64,000 nucleotides of DNA from Streptomyces sp. TG1A-8 (GCF_030499535.1 NZ_JASTLB010000001.1:868001-932000); one strand, 5' to 3'; positions 45,893-55,372 are shown, counted from the stretch's first letter. Notes: generated by a model from the letters alone, not told the origin. Translations and numbers: made by a program.

Positions 45893-46387
45893 ATGCGTGT
45901 GATCGCCTGGCTCGTCGAGGGCACCTGGCCCGCCTGCGTGGACGCGGTGCGCACCCACGCCCCGCACGCGTCCGAAGTGGTGCTGCTGCACGTGAACGGC
46001 CCCGAGGTGCCCGGCGTGGCGCACGGTGCGTTCGCCGGACTGCTCGGCCGCGGGCACCCCGAACGGGACCCCGGTGACCGGCTGGAGGAGCTCGGCGGCG
46101 GTTCGGCCGCCGAGCTCCTCGACGCCGCCGCCGGGCGGCTGGGACGGCCGTGCCTGCGCGAGGAGCGCTCGGGGCGGGCCGAGCGGGAGGTGGTGGCCGC
46201 CGCCGAGGGCGCCGGTCTGCTGGTGCTGGCCCGGGACGGCGACCGGTCCCGGCTCGGGCCGCACAGCCTGGGCCCCGCCGCGCGGTTCGCCGTCGACCAC
46301 GCGCCGTGCCAGGTCCTGCTGGTGTGGCCGGAACCGGCGCCCGGCCCGGGCACGCCACCTCCCCCGCCGCCGCACCGCCGCCCCTGA
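45893..46387 (+). CDS. Universal stress protein (UspA-like)
   Basis: 164 residues, preceded by GGGAGG. One Usp fold: VIAWLVEGTWPACVDAV at the start, EVVLLHVNG, and the C-terminal nucleotide-binding strand CQVLLVW. The usual ATP loop G-x2-G-x9-G(S/T) is only loosely kept (RDGDRSRLGPHSLGPAARF). The tail is Pro-rich. It is probably cotranscribed with the ArsB-like gene. Confidence 0.78.
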   Translation: MRVIAWLVEGTWPACVDAVRTHAPHASEVVLLHVNGPEVPGVAHGAFAGLLGRGHPERDPGDRLEELGGGSAAELLDAAAGRLGRPCLREERSGRAEREVVAAAEGAGLLVLARDGDRSRLGPHSLGPAARFAVDHAPCQVLLVWPEPAPGPGTPPPPPPHRRP

Positions 46388-46399
46388 GCCCGGAGCCGG

Positions 46400-48238
46400 T
46401 CAGCGGCGGCGGTCCCGGCTGCCGCCGGGGCCCCGGCCGCCGTCGTGACGGCCGCCCGCGGCGCAGGGGGACGGGCGGACGGCGCAGCCGTCGGGCGCTG
46501 CCGGGCGGGCGGACGGCTGCGGGGCCCGCGCGGGGCGCGGGGCCGTCCCCGCCGGCGCGGCGGGGGACGGAGTGCTGTCCGCGTCCCAGCCGGCGGTCCG
46601 CACCTGCGGGTCGGTCCGGGCGGGGTCGACGGTCCAGCGCTGGACCGCGGTGCCGGTGCGGTTCTTCAGGACGAGCGTGCCGGAGCCGTCGGTGGCGGCG
46701 GGGGTCAGCGCCAGGTCCTGGTCCCGGCGGGGCACGAAGACGCCCTGGAGGGTGAAGTCGTAGCGGACGCCGCGGGCGGCCCTCCCGGTGGCCGTGCAGG
46801 AGGTGAGCCGGACCGAGTAGCCCAGGCGGGAGTCCAGGCACAGACCGGGATCGGAGGCGCTGCGCAGCAGTCCGTCGCTCTCGTACCGCCACTGCTGGTC
46901 CTCCGTGCCGGAGCAGGGGGCGAGTTCGGCCTCCGCGCCCCGGACGGCCTGCCCGCCGGCGACGTCCACGCACAGTCCCGAGGCGAGGTTGCGCAGCCGG
47001 CCGGCCAGTGCCCCCCGGGCGCCGCCGTTCCCGCCCGCCCAGGACGCTCCCGGCGCCGGGGGCTTTTCGCCGGAGGCCTCCGGGGGGCTGCCGGGGGCGC
47101 CGGCCCGGTCGCCACCCCCGGAGCCGAGCACCGACCACAGGGCCAGCGGGAGGATCACGAGACCGCCGACCGCGCCGGCGGCCAGTGCGAGGGTGCGGCG
47201 GCGGGCGCGGCGGGCGGCCCGGTGCGCGGAGCGGCGGGACGGACCGGGCGCGCCCGGGGGCGCGGCCGGGGCGGCGGCCCGGGCCCGCCGGCGTGGCGGG
47301 CGTGCGGCCGCGGCGGCCGGCGGGGGCGCGGCCGGGGCGCCGAAGTCCTCGCCGCCGGGCGGTGCGGGCGGGGTCGCCCGCGGGCGCGGCCCGGTGGTCC
47401 CGCCGTCACGGGCCGCCCGGGACTCCCGGTAGGCGCGGGCGCCCCAGCCGAGGACCGCCTCGGCCAGCGGGAGGCCGAGGCCCGTGGTGAAGTGGTCGAG
47501 CTGGTCGGCGGTCCGCCGGCAGTGCCGGCACCCCGCCAGGTGCTGCCGCAGGTCCGGGTCGACGTCGGTGCCGCCGCGCCGGAAGGTGACGTCCAGCATG
47601 CGCAGGTAGCGCCGGCACTCGTCCTGGGGGGCGAGTTCGCGGTGGGCCTGGAGGCATTCCTCGCGCAGTCGCTCACGGGCCCGGCGCAGTTCGCCGCGGG
47701 CGTCCTCCTCGTCCAGGCCCAGCAGCGCGGCCGGGACGGCGAGCGGCTCGGCCTCGGCCTCGGCGTGCCACAGCAGGACGCGGGCGGACTGCGGGAGCCG
47801 CTGGAACGCCCGGGTCAGCAACCGGCGGCCGGGCGGCGGGAGCAGCCGGGCCACCGCGCGCTCCCCGGTCCCGGCGTTCGACCGCAGGGCGGGGTGCAGC
47901 AGTTCCCGGCGGCCGTCGCCGTCCCATTCCGCGGCGATGTGGCGCACCGTGACCAGCAGGTGGGGCCGCCAGGCGGCGGACGGCCCGGCCTGTCCGAGGG
48001 ACTCCCCGAAGAGGCGGGTGAAGGCGGCGGTGGTGAGCATGCCGGCGGCGCGCGGTCCGTCGGTGCACAGCCGGGCGTAGGCGAAGGCCGCCGCCCAGTG
48101 CCGGTCCAGGAGGACGCCGACGGGGTGGAGCGCGGGCGCCGTCACCGTCCACTTCCTCAGCGCGGCGCTCAGTTCCTCGTCCGAGACGTCGGACGGCCGG
48201 CCGGAGGCGGGGGGATCCGGCGGGCCTGCGTCGTTCAC
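46400..48238 (-). CDS. Sigma-like / zinc-finger / membrane / ricin-B-lectin fusion protein
   Basis: 612 residues from GTG 48238, with GGAGGA upstream. The first 200 or so residues resemble ECF sigma regions (TRAFQRLPQSARVLLWH, LLGLDEEDARGELRRARERL, given in part). HLAGCRHCRR at about 230 is the HxxxCxxC zinc finger of anti-sigma factors. A Pro/Ala/Arg-rich linker and one membrane span (about 355-375) follow. The C-terminal part (about 410-545) is a ricin-type trefoil (LRNLASGLCVDVAGG, QQWRYESDGLL). It may sense sugars outside and signal inside. No separate partner is visible. Confidence 0.85.
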   Translation of the reverse strand: MNDAGPPDPPASGRPSDVSDEELSAALRKWTVTAPALHPVGVLLDRHWAAAFAYARLCTDGPRAAGMLTTAAFTRLFGESLGQAGPSAAWRPHLLVTVRHIAAEWDGDGRRELLHPALRSNAGTGERAVARLLPPPGRRLLTRAFQRLPQSARVLLWHAEAEAEPLAVPAALLGLDEEDARGELRRARERLREECLQAHRELAPQDECRRYLRMLDVTFRRGGTDVDPDLRQHLAGCRHCRRTADQLDHFTTGLGLPLAEAVLGWGARAYRESRAARDGGTTGPRPRATPPAPPGGEDFGAPAAPPPAAAAARPPRRRARAAAPAAPPGAPGPSRRSAHRAARRARRRTLALAAGAVGGLVILPLALWSVLGSGGGDRAGAPGSPPEASGEKPPAPGASWAGGNGGARGALAGRLRNLASGLCVDVAGGQAVRGAEAELAPCSGTEDQQWRYESDGLLRSASDPGLCLDSRLGYSVRLTSCTATGRAARGVRYDFTLQGVFVPRRDQDLALTPAATDGSGTLVLKNRTGTAVQRWTVDPARTDPQVRTAGWDADSTPSPAAPAGTAPRPARAPQPSARPAAPDGCAVRPSPCAAGGRHDGGRGPGGSRDRRR

Positions 48239-48502
48239 GGCGGCATTCCTCCGGCGGCTCTTCTCGAGCGTGGGGGACGTACGGGAGCGGCCTGGCGCGT
48301 GCGGGGGAGGAAGTCAGTGGCTGCACGCCGGCAGCGCACACTTTCGCACAGGCCGGCAGCGCGGAACAAGGGACCCTCCACCGCGCGCGGTTGCGCGCGG
48401 GAAGTCCTCTTCCGGCGTCGCGCCGGCGAAAGCCGGCCACCGTGGAAGCGGGGGCCGTGCGCCCGCCCGGCGAGCCCGCCGGCGTCGCCGGGCGGGCGGG
48501 TT

Positions 48503-49466
48503 TCAGTGACCGGCGACGGCGCGGGGCGTGCAGGGCTGCTGCGGTTCCTCGATCTCCTCGTCGCTCCGCCGGAGTTCGACCGCGGCCACGGCGTCCTCGA
48601 TGTGCCCCGGCCTGGCGGCGCCGACGATCGGCGCGGTCACCGTGGGCTGGTGCAGGAGCCAGGCGAGGGCCACCTGGGCGCGCGGGACGCCGCGGTCGCC
48701 GGCGATGCGGGTGACGGCCTCGACGACGGCGCGGTCGCCGTCGGAGTGGAGGCCGCTGCCGAAGGCGTCGGTGGCGCTGCGCTCGGTCGCCGTGCCCCCG
48801 CCGCGGGTGAGCCGGCCCCGGGCGAGCGGGCTCCACGGCAGCACGCCCACGCCCTGGTCCGCGCAGAGCGGCAGCATCTCCCGCTCTTCCCCCGCTCTTC
48901 CTCGCGGTAGAGGAGGTGGTAGCGGTTCTGCACGGACACGCACTTCGTCCAGCCGTGCCGCTCCGCCGTGTACGGGGCCTTGGAGAGCTCCCACGCGTAC
49001 ATCGAACTCACCCCGATGTAGCGCACCTTGCCCGCCTTCACCAGGTCGTGCAGCGCCTCCGTCGTCTCCTCGACGGGCGTGGCGTGGTCGAAGCGGTGGA
49101 TCTGGTGGAGGTCCACGTAGTCGGTGCCGAGCCGGCGCAGGCTGTGGTCGATCTCGGTCATGACGGCTTTGCGGGACAACCCGGCGCCGTCGGGGTCCGG
49201 CCGCATCCGGCCGTGCACCTTGGTGGCGAGCACGATCTCGTCGCGGTTCGCGAACTCGCACAGGGCCTTGCCGACGATCTCCTCACTGGTGCCGTCGGAG
49301 TAGACGTCCGCGGTGTCGAAGAAGGTGACGCCCGCCTCCAGCGCCTGGCGGATCAGCGGGCGGGACGCCTCCTCGTCCAGGGTCCACTCGTGCGCGCCGC
49401 GGTCATGCAGCCCAGACGGATCCGCGACACCCCCAGACCCGTCGAACCGGGCTTCACGTACTGCAT
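48503..49466 (-). pseudogene. Aldo/keto reductase, broken by two frameshifts
   Basis: Starts MQYVKPGSTGLGVSRIRLGCM at ATG 49466, continues in another frame GAHEWTLDEEASRPLIRQAL ... SVQNRYHLLYREEER, then in a third EMLPLCADQGVGVLPWSPLA to the stop at 48503. The second break is an exact 11-bp tandem duplication of CCCGCTCTTCC (48880-48890 and 48891-48901); removing one copy restores the frame exactly. The first break, near 49410, lacks roughly 13-16 nt after LGCM. The catalytic Tyr segment FDTADVYSDG survives. The enzyme cannot be made whole from this sequence. Confidence 0.88.
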
Positions 49467-49564
49467 CGTTGCTGCTCCCTGCCTCCAGACGGTGGGCGCG
49501 TCGAGCGTACGGGCTGCCCGGGGCCGGCTTGACCGCGGCCACGCCCGGACGGTTGGATCCTGGC

Positions 49565-50416
49565 GTGCCACGCACCCAAGACCCCTCCCGCGTCCCAGGT
49601 CCCCGGACGACCGCCGGTGCCGCGCTGCTCGCCCTGACCGTCGTCGCCTGCGGGCTGTCCGGCTGCCGGGCCGACGGCACGCACTCCGGCGCGTCGGAGC
49701 CCCCCGCGGTGCGCCTGCCGCCGCGCCACGCCGGGTTCGACTACCAGATCGGCGGCGCCTACCCCCCGCCCGCCGGGGTCCGGATCGTCAGCCGCGACCG
49801 GTCGGACTCCCCCGCGCCCGGCCTGTACAACATCTGCTACGTCAACGCCTTCCAGGCCCAGCCCCAGGAGCGCTCCGCCTGGCCCGCCGACCTGCTGCTG
49901 CGCGACGCGCACGGTGACGTCGTCATCGACCGGGACTGGAACGAGCCGCTGCTCGACATCCGCACCCCGGCCAAGCGCGAGCGCGTGGCCCGGCGGGTGA
50001 ACGGGTGGATCGACGGCTGCGCGAGGAAGGGCTTCGACGCCGTCGAACCCGACAACTACGACAGCTACACCCGCTCGCGGCACCTGCTGACCGCCGCCGA
50101 CGCCACCGCGTTCATGCGGCTGCTCTCCCGGCACGCGCACGCCCGGCGGCTGGCCATCGGGCAGAAGAACACCGCGGAACTGGCCGGGCTGCGCGAACGC
50201 GCCGGGCTGGACTTCGCGGTGACGGAGGAGTGCGGGCAGTACGACGAGTGCGGGGTGTACGCCGACGCGTTCGACAACCGGGTGGTGGACATCGAGTACA
50301 CCGGCACCGGTCTGCGCAGGGCGCGCGCCCGCTGGGGCGGCCGGATCAGCATCGTCCGCCGTGACGTGAACGTCTCCACCCCGGGCAGCGCGCAGTACGT
50401 CCGCGCGGTGCGGTGA
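49565..50416 (+). CDS. GH114-like endo-alpha-1,4-polygalactosaminidase family lipoprotein
   Basis: 283 residues from GTG 49565. The signal peptide has a lipobox LSGC. The TIM-barrel of the TM1410/GH114 type is seen in FDYQIGGAYPPPAGV, YNICYVNAFQAQP, CARKGFDAVEPDNYDSY (the conserved acidic pair), AIGQKNTAEL and DFAVTEECGQYDEC. Relatives cleave alpha-1,4-galactosaminogalactan-like polymers. It is divergent from the broken reductase and converges on the flavoprotein gene 6 nt away. Confidence 0.85.
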   Translation: MPRTQDPSRVPGPRTTAGAALLALTVVACGLSGCRADGTHSGASEPPAVRLPPRHAGFDYQIGGAYPPPAGVRIVSRDRSDSPAPGLYNICYVNAFQAQPQERSAWPADLLLRDAHGDVVIDRDWNEPLLDIRTPAKRERVARRVNGWIDGCARKGFDAVEPDNYDSYTRSRHLLTAADATAFMRLLSRHAHARRLAIGQKNTAELAGLRERAGLDFAVTEECGQYDECGVYADAFDNRVVDIEYTGTGLRRARARWGGRISIVRRDVNVSTPGSAQYVRAVR

Positions 50417-50422
50417 CGGCCC

Positions 50423-50948
50423 TCAGGGCCGCTCCAGCAGGTCCAGGGCCCGTTCCCAGCCGAACGCGGGCCGGGTGCCGTCCGGCCGGGGCGCGCCCGA
50501 GTACCGCTCGCCGAGGCGGACGCCCGTGCCCCGCAGCCGCGGCAGGCTGTCCCGGCAGGCGGGGTGGGCGGCGAGCGCGTCGGCCACGCAGGGCAGGACG
50601 GCGATCGGCACCCCCAGGCCCAGGGCCTCGCACAACGTGCCCGGGGCGAGGGTGCCGGCGGTCCCGGCCGCCCACTTGTTGACCGTGTTGAAGGTGGCGG
50701 GCGCCACCACCGCGGCGTCCGGCGGCGGGAACGGCCGGGGGCCCTCCGGGGAGCGCCACGCCGACCGCAGGGGACGGCCCGCCCGGGCCTCGACGGCGGC
50801 GGTGTCGAAGAACCCGCCCGTCGCGACCGGTGTCGCGATGACGCCGGCCTGCCAGTTGCGCTCCCGCGCGGGCCGTGACCAGTTCGCCGGCGGCGGTCCC
50901 GGCCGCGCAGACGACGTAGCGGAAGGGCCGCCCGGTGTCTTCGGTCAT
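50423..50948 (-). pseudogene. Flavoprotein (HFCD fold) with a one-base frameshift
   Basis: ATG 50948 opens MTEDTGRPFRYVVCAAGTAA, but from about 50870 the family sequence continues in another frame (ERNWQAGVIATPVATGGFFD, then VVAPATFNTVNKWAAGT) to the stop at 50423. Removing one C from GCCCGCGCGG in the LVTAAREER region restores a complete Streptomyces flavoprotein of about 175 residues. It is either a real lesion or a base-call error. The PATFNTVNKWAAG flavin site is intact. Confidence 0.8.
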
Positions 50949-50997
50949 CCGGGCACCCTGCTGACGCCGCCGTCCGGGCCGCGGCCGGTCCCTGCCG

Positions 50998-51198
50998 TCA
51001 GCCTGCCGCCCCGCCGATCGTGATCGCGCCGACCGGGCAGGCGCGGGCCGCCTCCCGGACCATCGCGTCGCCCGCGCCGTCCTCGCGGCCGGGGATCAGC
51101 GTGCTGTAACCGTCGTCGTCCTGGGTGAACACGCCCGGCGCCGCGAGCGCGCACTGGCCCGCGCCGATGCAGGCGTCCTTGTCGATGTCGATGTGCAT
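50998..51198 (-). CDS. [3Fe-4S] ferredoxin, partner of the adjacent P450
   Basis: 66 residues. Cys10, Cys16 and Cys54 in CIGAGQC and CPVG supply three ligands, as in the 3Fe-4S ferredoxins that feed actinomycete P450s. It starts 10 nt after the P450 stop on the same strand, clearly one operon. It passes electrons from a reductase, not encoded here, to the P450. Confidence 0.92.
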   Translation of the reverse strand: MHIDIDKDACIGAGQCALAAPGVFTQDDDGYSTLIPGREDGAGDAMVREAARACPVGAITIGGAAG

Positions 51199-51208
51199 GG
51201 GCAGAGCC

Positions 51209-52456
51209 TTACCAGGTCACGGGGAGTTCCAGCATCCCCTGGATGGTGTCGCCGGGCTTGAAGGGGATGTCCCGCGCGGGTGCGGCGAGCCGGAGGCCGG
51301 GCAGCCGCTCGAAGAGGCTGCCGAGGGCGATCTCCAGTTCCGCGCGGGCGAGGTTCTGGCCCAGGCACTGGTGGATGCCGAAGCCGAACGCCACGTGGTG
51401 CCGGGCGGAGCGGTGCCAGTCGAGGGCGTCGGGGTCGTCGTACACCGCCGGGTCGCGGTTGATCACCGAGGTGGCGAAGAGGACTCCGTCCCCGGCACGG
51501 ATCGTGACGCCGGCGACCTCGATGTCCTCCAGGGCGATGCGCTGCAGTCCCTCCGCGATCGACAGCATCCGCATCAGCTCCTCGACGGCCGCGGGCAGCA
51601 GCGCCGGATCGGTGCGCAACTCCGCGAGCCGGTCGGGGTGCTGGAGCAGGGTGTAGGTGCCGAGGGAGATCATGTTGGCGGTCGTCTCGTGGCCGGCGAC
51701 CAGCAGGATGACGGCCATCGAGACGAGTTCGGCGCGGTCGAGCGTGCCGTCGCGGAGCTGGTGGTGGACCAGGTCGTCCAGGACGCCGTCGCCGGGCGTG
51801 CGCTGCTGCGCCTTGCGGTCGACCAGCGCGCCGAGGTAGGCCTCCAGGCGGTCGCGCGCCTGTGCGGTGTCGGCGGCCGTGGGACCGCGCAGCAGCGTGC
51901 GGGACTGCTCCTCGAAGAACTCGTGGTCCTCGTACGGCACTCCGAGCAGCCCGCAGATCACCATGGACGGCACGGGCAGGGCGAACGCGGAGACCAGGTC
52001 GGCGGGCGGCCCCTTCTCGATCATCGCGTCCAGCAGCCCGTCGACGGTCCGCTGGATCTGCGGCCGCATCCCGGTCGCCCGTTTGAGGGTGAACGACGGC
52101 ACGACCGTCCGCCGCTGGGCGCGGTGTTCGGGGTCGTCGACACCGAGGAGCCCGACCCGGCGGCCGCGGCCGGCCAGGAAGCGGGGGCTGGGCACGGGGA
52201 AGTCGTGGCGGCTCCGGTCGGAGGACAGCCGGCTGTCGGCCAGCAGTGCGCGGGCGGTGGCGTGCCCGGTGACCAGCCAGACCTCGCGGCCGTCGAAGAG
52301 GGTGACGCGGGACAGGGCTCGCCCGTCGCGCAGCGGGTCGTATCCGGTGGGCGGGTGGTAGGGGCAGGTGCGGTCCTGTGGGAAGGGGACTGGCGCGGCC
52401 GGGATCTCGGGGCCGGTGGTGTCCGTGCCTTCCGTCAGTTCCGTCAGTTCCGGCAT
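51209..52456 (-). CDS. Cytochrome P450, CYP105-like
   Basis: 415 residues from ATG 52456 (GAGG 8 nt upstream). I-helix VAGHETTAN, EELMR, and the haem loop FGFGIHQCLGQNLAR with Cys364. The N-terminal AAPVPFPQDRTCPYHPP and SRDSRLSSDR-type regions, plus the downstream ferredoxin, fit CYP105, a family of substrate-inducible xenobiotic or antibiotic hydroxylases. A palindrome at 52502-52518 just upstream suggests repressor control. No regulator is adjacent. Confidence 0.93.
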   Translation of the reverse strand: MPELTELTEGTDTTGPEIPAAPVPFPQDRTCPYHPPTGYDPLRDGRALSRVTLFDGREVWLVTGHATARALLADSRLSSDRSRHDFPVPSPRFLAGRGRRVGLLGVDDPEHRAQRRTVVPSFTLKRATGMRPQIQRTVDGLLDAMIEKGPPADLVSAFALPVPSMVICGLLGVPYEDHEFFEEQSRTLLRGPTAADTAQARDRLEAYLGALVDRKAQQRTPGDGVLDDLVHHQLRDGTLDRAELVSMAVILLVAGHETTANMISLGTYTLLQHPDRLAELRTDPALLPAAVEELMRMLSIAEGLQRIALEDIEVAGVTIRAGDGVLFATSVINRDPAVYDDPDALDWHRSARHHVAFGFGIHQCLGQNLARAELEIALGSLFERLPGLRLAAPARDIPFKPGDTIQGMLELPVTW

Positions 52457-52501
52457 GGAAAGACCTCGCAGACGAAGGAGTGCGTCGTACCGACCTCCAT
52501 T

Positions 52502-52518
52502 AGATGCCTCAGGCACCT
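52502..52518. promoter_or_regulatory. Palindrome upstream of the CYP105-ferredoxin operon
   Basis: AGATGCCTCAGGCACCT has a perfect core TGCCT-C-AGGCA and nearly matching flanks, next to TATATG that can serve as the -10 region on the minus strand, 46 bp before the P450 ATG. Confidence 0.5.
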
Positions 52519-52636
52519 ATATGGCGACGGCAAGTCCGGCCAGATCGGTGATCGGCGGGATCTGGCCGAAGAGCGCGCGCACGCGGGGCGGTCACCGGCC
52601 GCGGTCCGCACCGGGTGCGGTGCCCGTGGGGCGGGC

Positions 52637-53080
52637 TCACGGGGTGTCCGGCGCGAAGGCCCGGGCCACGGCGAGGCTGTCCTCGTACACGTGGTGGCGT
52701 ACGACCAGGCCGTCGCGGACCGTGAGGTGCAGGGCGAACCGGGCCGCGTAGGAGCGGCCGGTCGGCGCGGCCGTCTGCCGGACGACGCCGAGGACGACCG
52801 CGTCCTCGCCGTCGACCAGGATGCGTTCGACCGCGGTGTCCGCTTCCTCCGGGACGTGGTGGGCGGCCAGTGCCCGGTAGTGCGCGGCGGCGTCGGCGCG
52901 GGTGCGGCGGTGCCGGATCCACGGGGTGTCGGCGCGGCCGTGCTCGTCCTGCGGCCAGCTCAGCCGCCAGTCGCCGCGCTCCGCGTAGAGCTCGGCGATC
53001 CGCGCCGGATCGCCCTGGCCGATCCGGCGCAGCAGTTCCTCCACGACGGAACGGGTCGGGGTGGTGCAGTCGACGTACAC
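52637..53080 (-). CDS. SnoaL/NTF2-like protein
   Basis: 147 residues from GTG 53080. The cone-shaped NTF2 fold is suggested by VVEELLRRIGQGDPARIAEL, YRALAAHHVP, VDGEDAVVLGVV and the C-terminal strands FALHLTVRDGLVVRHHVYED (given at the limit). Members are isomerases, hydrolases or ligand-binding proteins; no catalytic residue can be assigned. It stands alone. Confidence 0.78.
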   Translation of the reverse strand: MYVDCTTPTRSVVEELLRRIGQGDPARIAELYAERGDWRLSWPQDEHGRADTPWIRHRRTRADAAAHYRALAAHHVPEEADTAVERILVDGEDAVVLGVVRQTAAPTGRSYAARFALHLTVRDGLVVRHHVYEDSLAVARAFAPDTP

Positions 53081-53302
53081 GAACGGTCCTGCCCCCTTCC
53101 AGCGGCCGGGTGCGGCGGGTGCGCGGCGGTCACCGCGCCCACCACTGTGCCGCAGCCGCCGCGGACGGCACGGTGACGCGCGCGGTAATCACTCCCCCGG
53201 GGAACGTGCCCGCGGTGCGGATGATTCGGGCGGCCGCCGGTGTTGAAGGGGGTTGCAGGTGACCGTGATGAGCCGTTGGACCGATGAAGGGGACGGAATT
53301 CC

Positions 53303-53752
53303 ATGCCGCTTGAGGGCGAGTACGAGCCCAGCCCGACCCAGTGGGTGCGCGAGCAGGTCGAGTTGTACGAGAGGTCCGGCGGGACCGAGGGCACGACGTT
53401 GCGGGACACCGGGCTGCCGGTCATCCTCCTGACCACCCGCGGCGCCCGCAGCGGCAAGCTGCGCAAGACCCCGCTGATGCGGGTCGAGCACGAGGGCAGG
53501 TACGCCGCGGTGGCCTCGCTCGGGGGCGCGCCCAAGCACCCGGTGTGGTACTTCAACGTCCTGGCCGACCCGCACGTCGAGCTGCAGGACGGGCCGGTGA
53601 AGCGGGACATGACGGCCCGTGAGGTCACCGGGGCGGAGAAGGCCGAGTGGTGGGAGCGTGCCGTGGCCGCGTTCCCGCCGTACGCGGAGTACCAGGAGAA
53701 GACCTCCCGGGAGATCCCGGTGTTCGTCCTGGAACCCCGCGACGGGGACTGA
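53303..53752 (+). CDS. F420H2-dependent (deazaflavin) nitroreductase family protein, Ddn-like
   Basis: 149 residues. The split beta-barrel family marks are [40 protein letters not shown] and VELQDG, which bind the F420 phosphate and deazaflavin. It should reduce quinones or nitro compounds with F420H2. GAAGGGG lies upstream of ATG 53303. Monocistronic, converging on the CDF gene. Confidence 0.9.
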   Translation: MPLEGEYEPSPTQWVREQVELYERSGGTEGTTLRDTGLPVILLTTRGARSGKLRKTPLMRVEHEGRYAAVASLGGAPKHPVWYFNVLADPHVELQDGPVKRDMTAREVTGAEKAEWWERAVAAFPPYAEYQEKTSREIPVFVLEPRDGD

Positions 53753-53843
53753 ATCCCGCGCGCGGTTCCGGCCGGGGAGCGGTTCCTTCCGGAAATGCCC
53801 GTGCGCGGGCGCATGAACCGGCTCCCCGGCGGGCAACGGTGCG

Positions 53844-55070
53844 TCAGGCCCCGCCGCGCTCCCCCGTAGCGGCGGGGTTTCTTCCTGCCTCGCCCGCCGG
53901 CCGGTCGGTGATGTCGAGGAAGATCTGGTCGGTGGCCGGAAACATGTGGGCGAGCGAGCGCTTGATGCGTACGGCGACCTCCTCGACGCGCTCGCTGTCC
54001 AGGCCGGGGACGAGGTCGATGCGGGCGGCCACCATCGTGGAGTCGAGGCCCATCTGCATGGTGAACAGCGCCTCCACGCTGTCGATCTCCGGCTGGGCCT
54101 CCAGCAGCGCCTGGATCCGGCCGCTCAGCTCGGGGTCGGCGGCCTCCCCGATGAGCTGGTCGCGGGCGTCACGGCCGAGCCGGTAGGCGACGTACACCAG
54201 CAGCAGGCCGATCGCCAGCGAGGCGGAGGCCTCCCACACGACCTGTCCGGTCACCAGGTGCAGGGCCATGCCGATGAGGGCCAGGGTGACGCCGAGCACC
54301 GCCGTGCCGTCCTCGGCGACCACCGTGCGCAGCGCGGGGTCGCGCAGTCCGCTGAGGCCGCCGCCCTGCCGGCGCACCTGGTGCAGCGCCCGCAGCAGCG
54401 ACAGGGCTTCGGCGACCAGTGCCACGCCCAGCACCGCCAGGCCCACCACGTAGCCGCTGAACTCCTCGTCGGCGCCGCTGCGCAGGGCCTCGACGCCCTG
54501 GTAGAAGGAGAAGCAGCCGCCCATGACGAAGATCCCGACGGCCGCGAGGAGGGACCAGAAGAACCGTTCCTTGCCGTAGCCGAAGGGGTGCCGCCGGTCG
54601 GCGGGGCGGCGGCTGCGGCGCAGGGCGGCCAGCAGGAAGACCTCGTTGAGGCTGTCGGCGACCGAGTGCGCGGCCTCCGACAGCAGTGCGGGCGAGCCCG
54701 CGAGCACGCCGCCGACGGCCTTGGCCACGGCGATCACCAGGTTCGCGGCGAGGGCGACGAGCACGGTGACGCGGGTGTGCCGGTCGGCCTGGGAGTCCTC
54801 CGGCCGGCTCGCGGCACGCTCCGCCGGGGCGGCGCCGGGTGCCCGCGGGTCCGGATCGTGCGGGACGGCGCCCTTCGGCGACGTCCGGGGAGCGCCGTCG
54901 GCGGTCCGGTCCCGTGCCCCGGCGGTCGGTTCGGTGGTCGGTTCGCGCGTGGCCGTGTTCGTCCTCCCGGTGTCGTGTCCGCCGACCGGCGGCGCAGACG
55001 TGCTCGCCTCTCCGGTCCTGTCCTCGGCCGTCCGTGCGGCCCTCTCCCGTTCCGAGGATGTACCGCTCAC
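53844..55070 (-). CDS. Cation diffusion facilitator (CDF) metal transporter
   Basis: About 408 residues from GTG 55070. Six helices (about 95-310) with the metal sites SEAAHSVADSLNE and EDGTAVLGV, then a cytosolic domain (EIDSVEALFTMQMG, VEEVAVRIKRSLAHMFP) that dimerises. It exports Zn, Fe or Mn by proton exchange. The 85-residue N terminus is low-complexity and charged, so the exact start is uncertain. Confidence 0.9.
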   Translation of the reverse strand: MSGTSSERERAARTAEDRTGEASTSAPPVGGHDTGRTNTATREPTTEPTAGARDRTADGAPRTSPKGAVPHDPDPRAPGAAPAERAASRPEDSQADRHTRVTVLVALAANLVIAVAKAVGGVLAGSPALLSEAAHSVADSLNEVFLLAALRRSRRPADRRHPFGYGKERFFWSLLAAVGIFVMGGCFSFYQGVEALRSGADEEFSGYVVGLAVLGVALVAEALSLLRALHQVRRQGGGLSGLRDPALRTVVAEDGTAVLGVTLALIGMALHLVTGQVVWEASASLAIGLLLVYVAYRLGRDARDQLIGEAADPELSGRIQALLEAQPEIDSVEALFTMQMGLDSTMVAARIDLVPGLDSERVEEVAVRIKRSLAHMFPATDQIFLDITDRPAGEAGRNPAATGERGGA

Positions 55071-55372
55071 CTCTCGGCGACTGCCCGCGCCCACGCGGAT
55101 CACACCGTGCCGGCGGCGGGAAACGGTGAACGCGTCCGGCGCGGGCGCCCCGCTGCGCGCAGGCGCGCACTGCGGTCTCCGGCGGCTGGAGGCGCCCGCC
55201 TCCCGGCCGCCGGGGCAGCGCCGCCGACCCCACCGGCGTCCTCCCGCTCGGCCCGGACCCCGCCGAACGGCACACCGCCCCGCGCCACCGCCCGGGCCGG
55301 TGCCGCAGGGCGAACGAGTGGCGCCCGAAGGAGGCCTCGCATGAGGGCCGGATGACGAGGAAGGAGTCACAC
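55071..55372. other. 302-bp divergent intergenic region
   Basis: Between the CDF and DUF4235 starts. GC-rich, with no coding signal and no clear operator. Confidence 0.5.

Noticed and set aside
51125..53176. A 683-residue plus-strand frame opposite the CYP105 and ferredoxin genes
   Set aside because: Antisense shadow; the minus strand encodes intact P450 and ferredoxin motifs.
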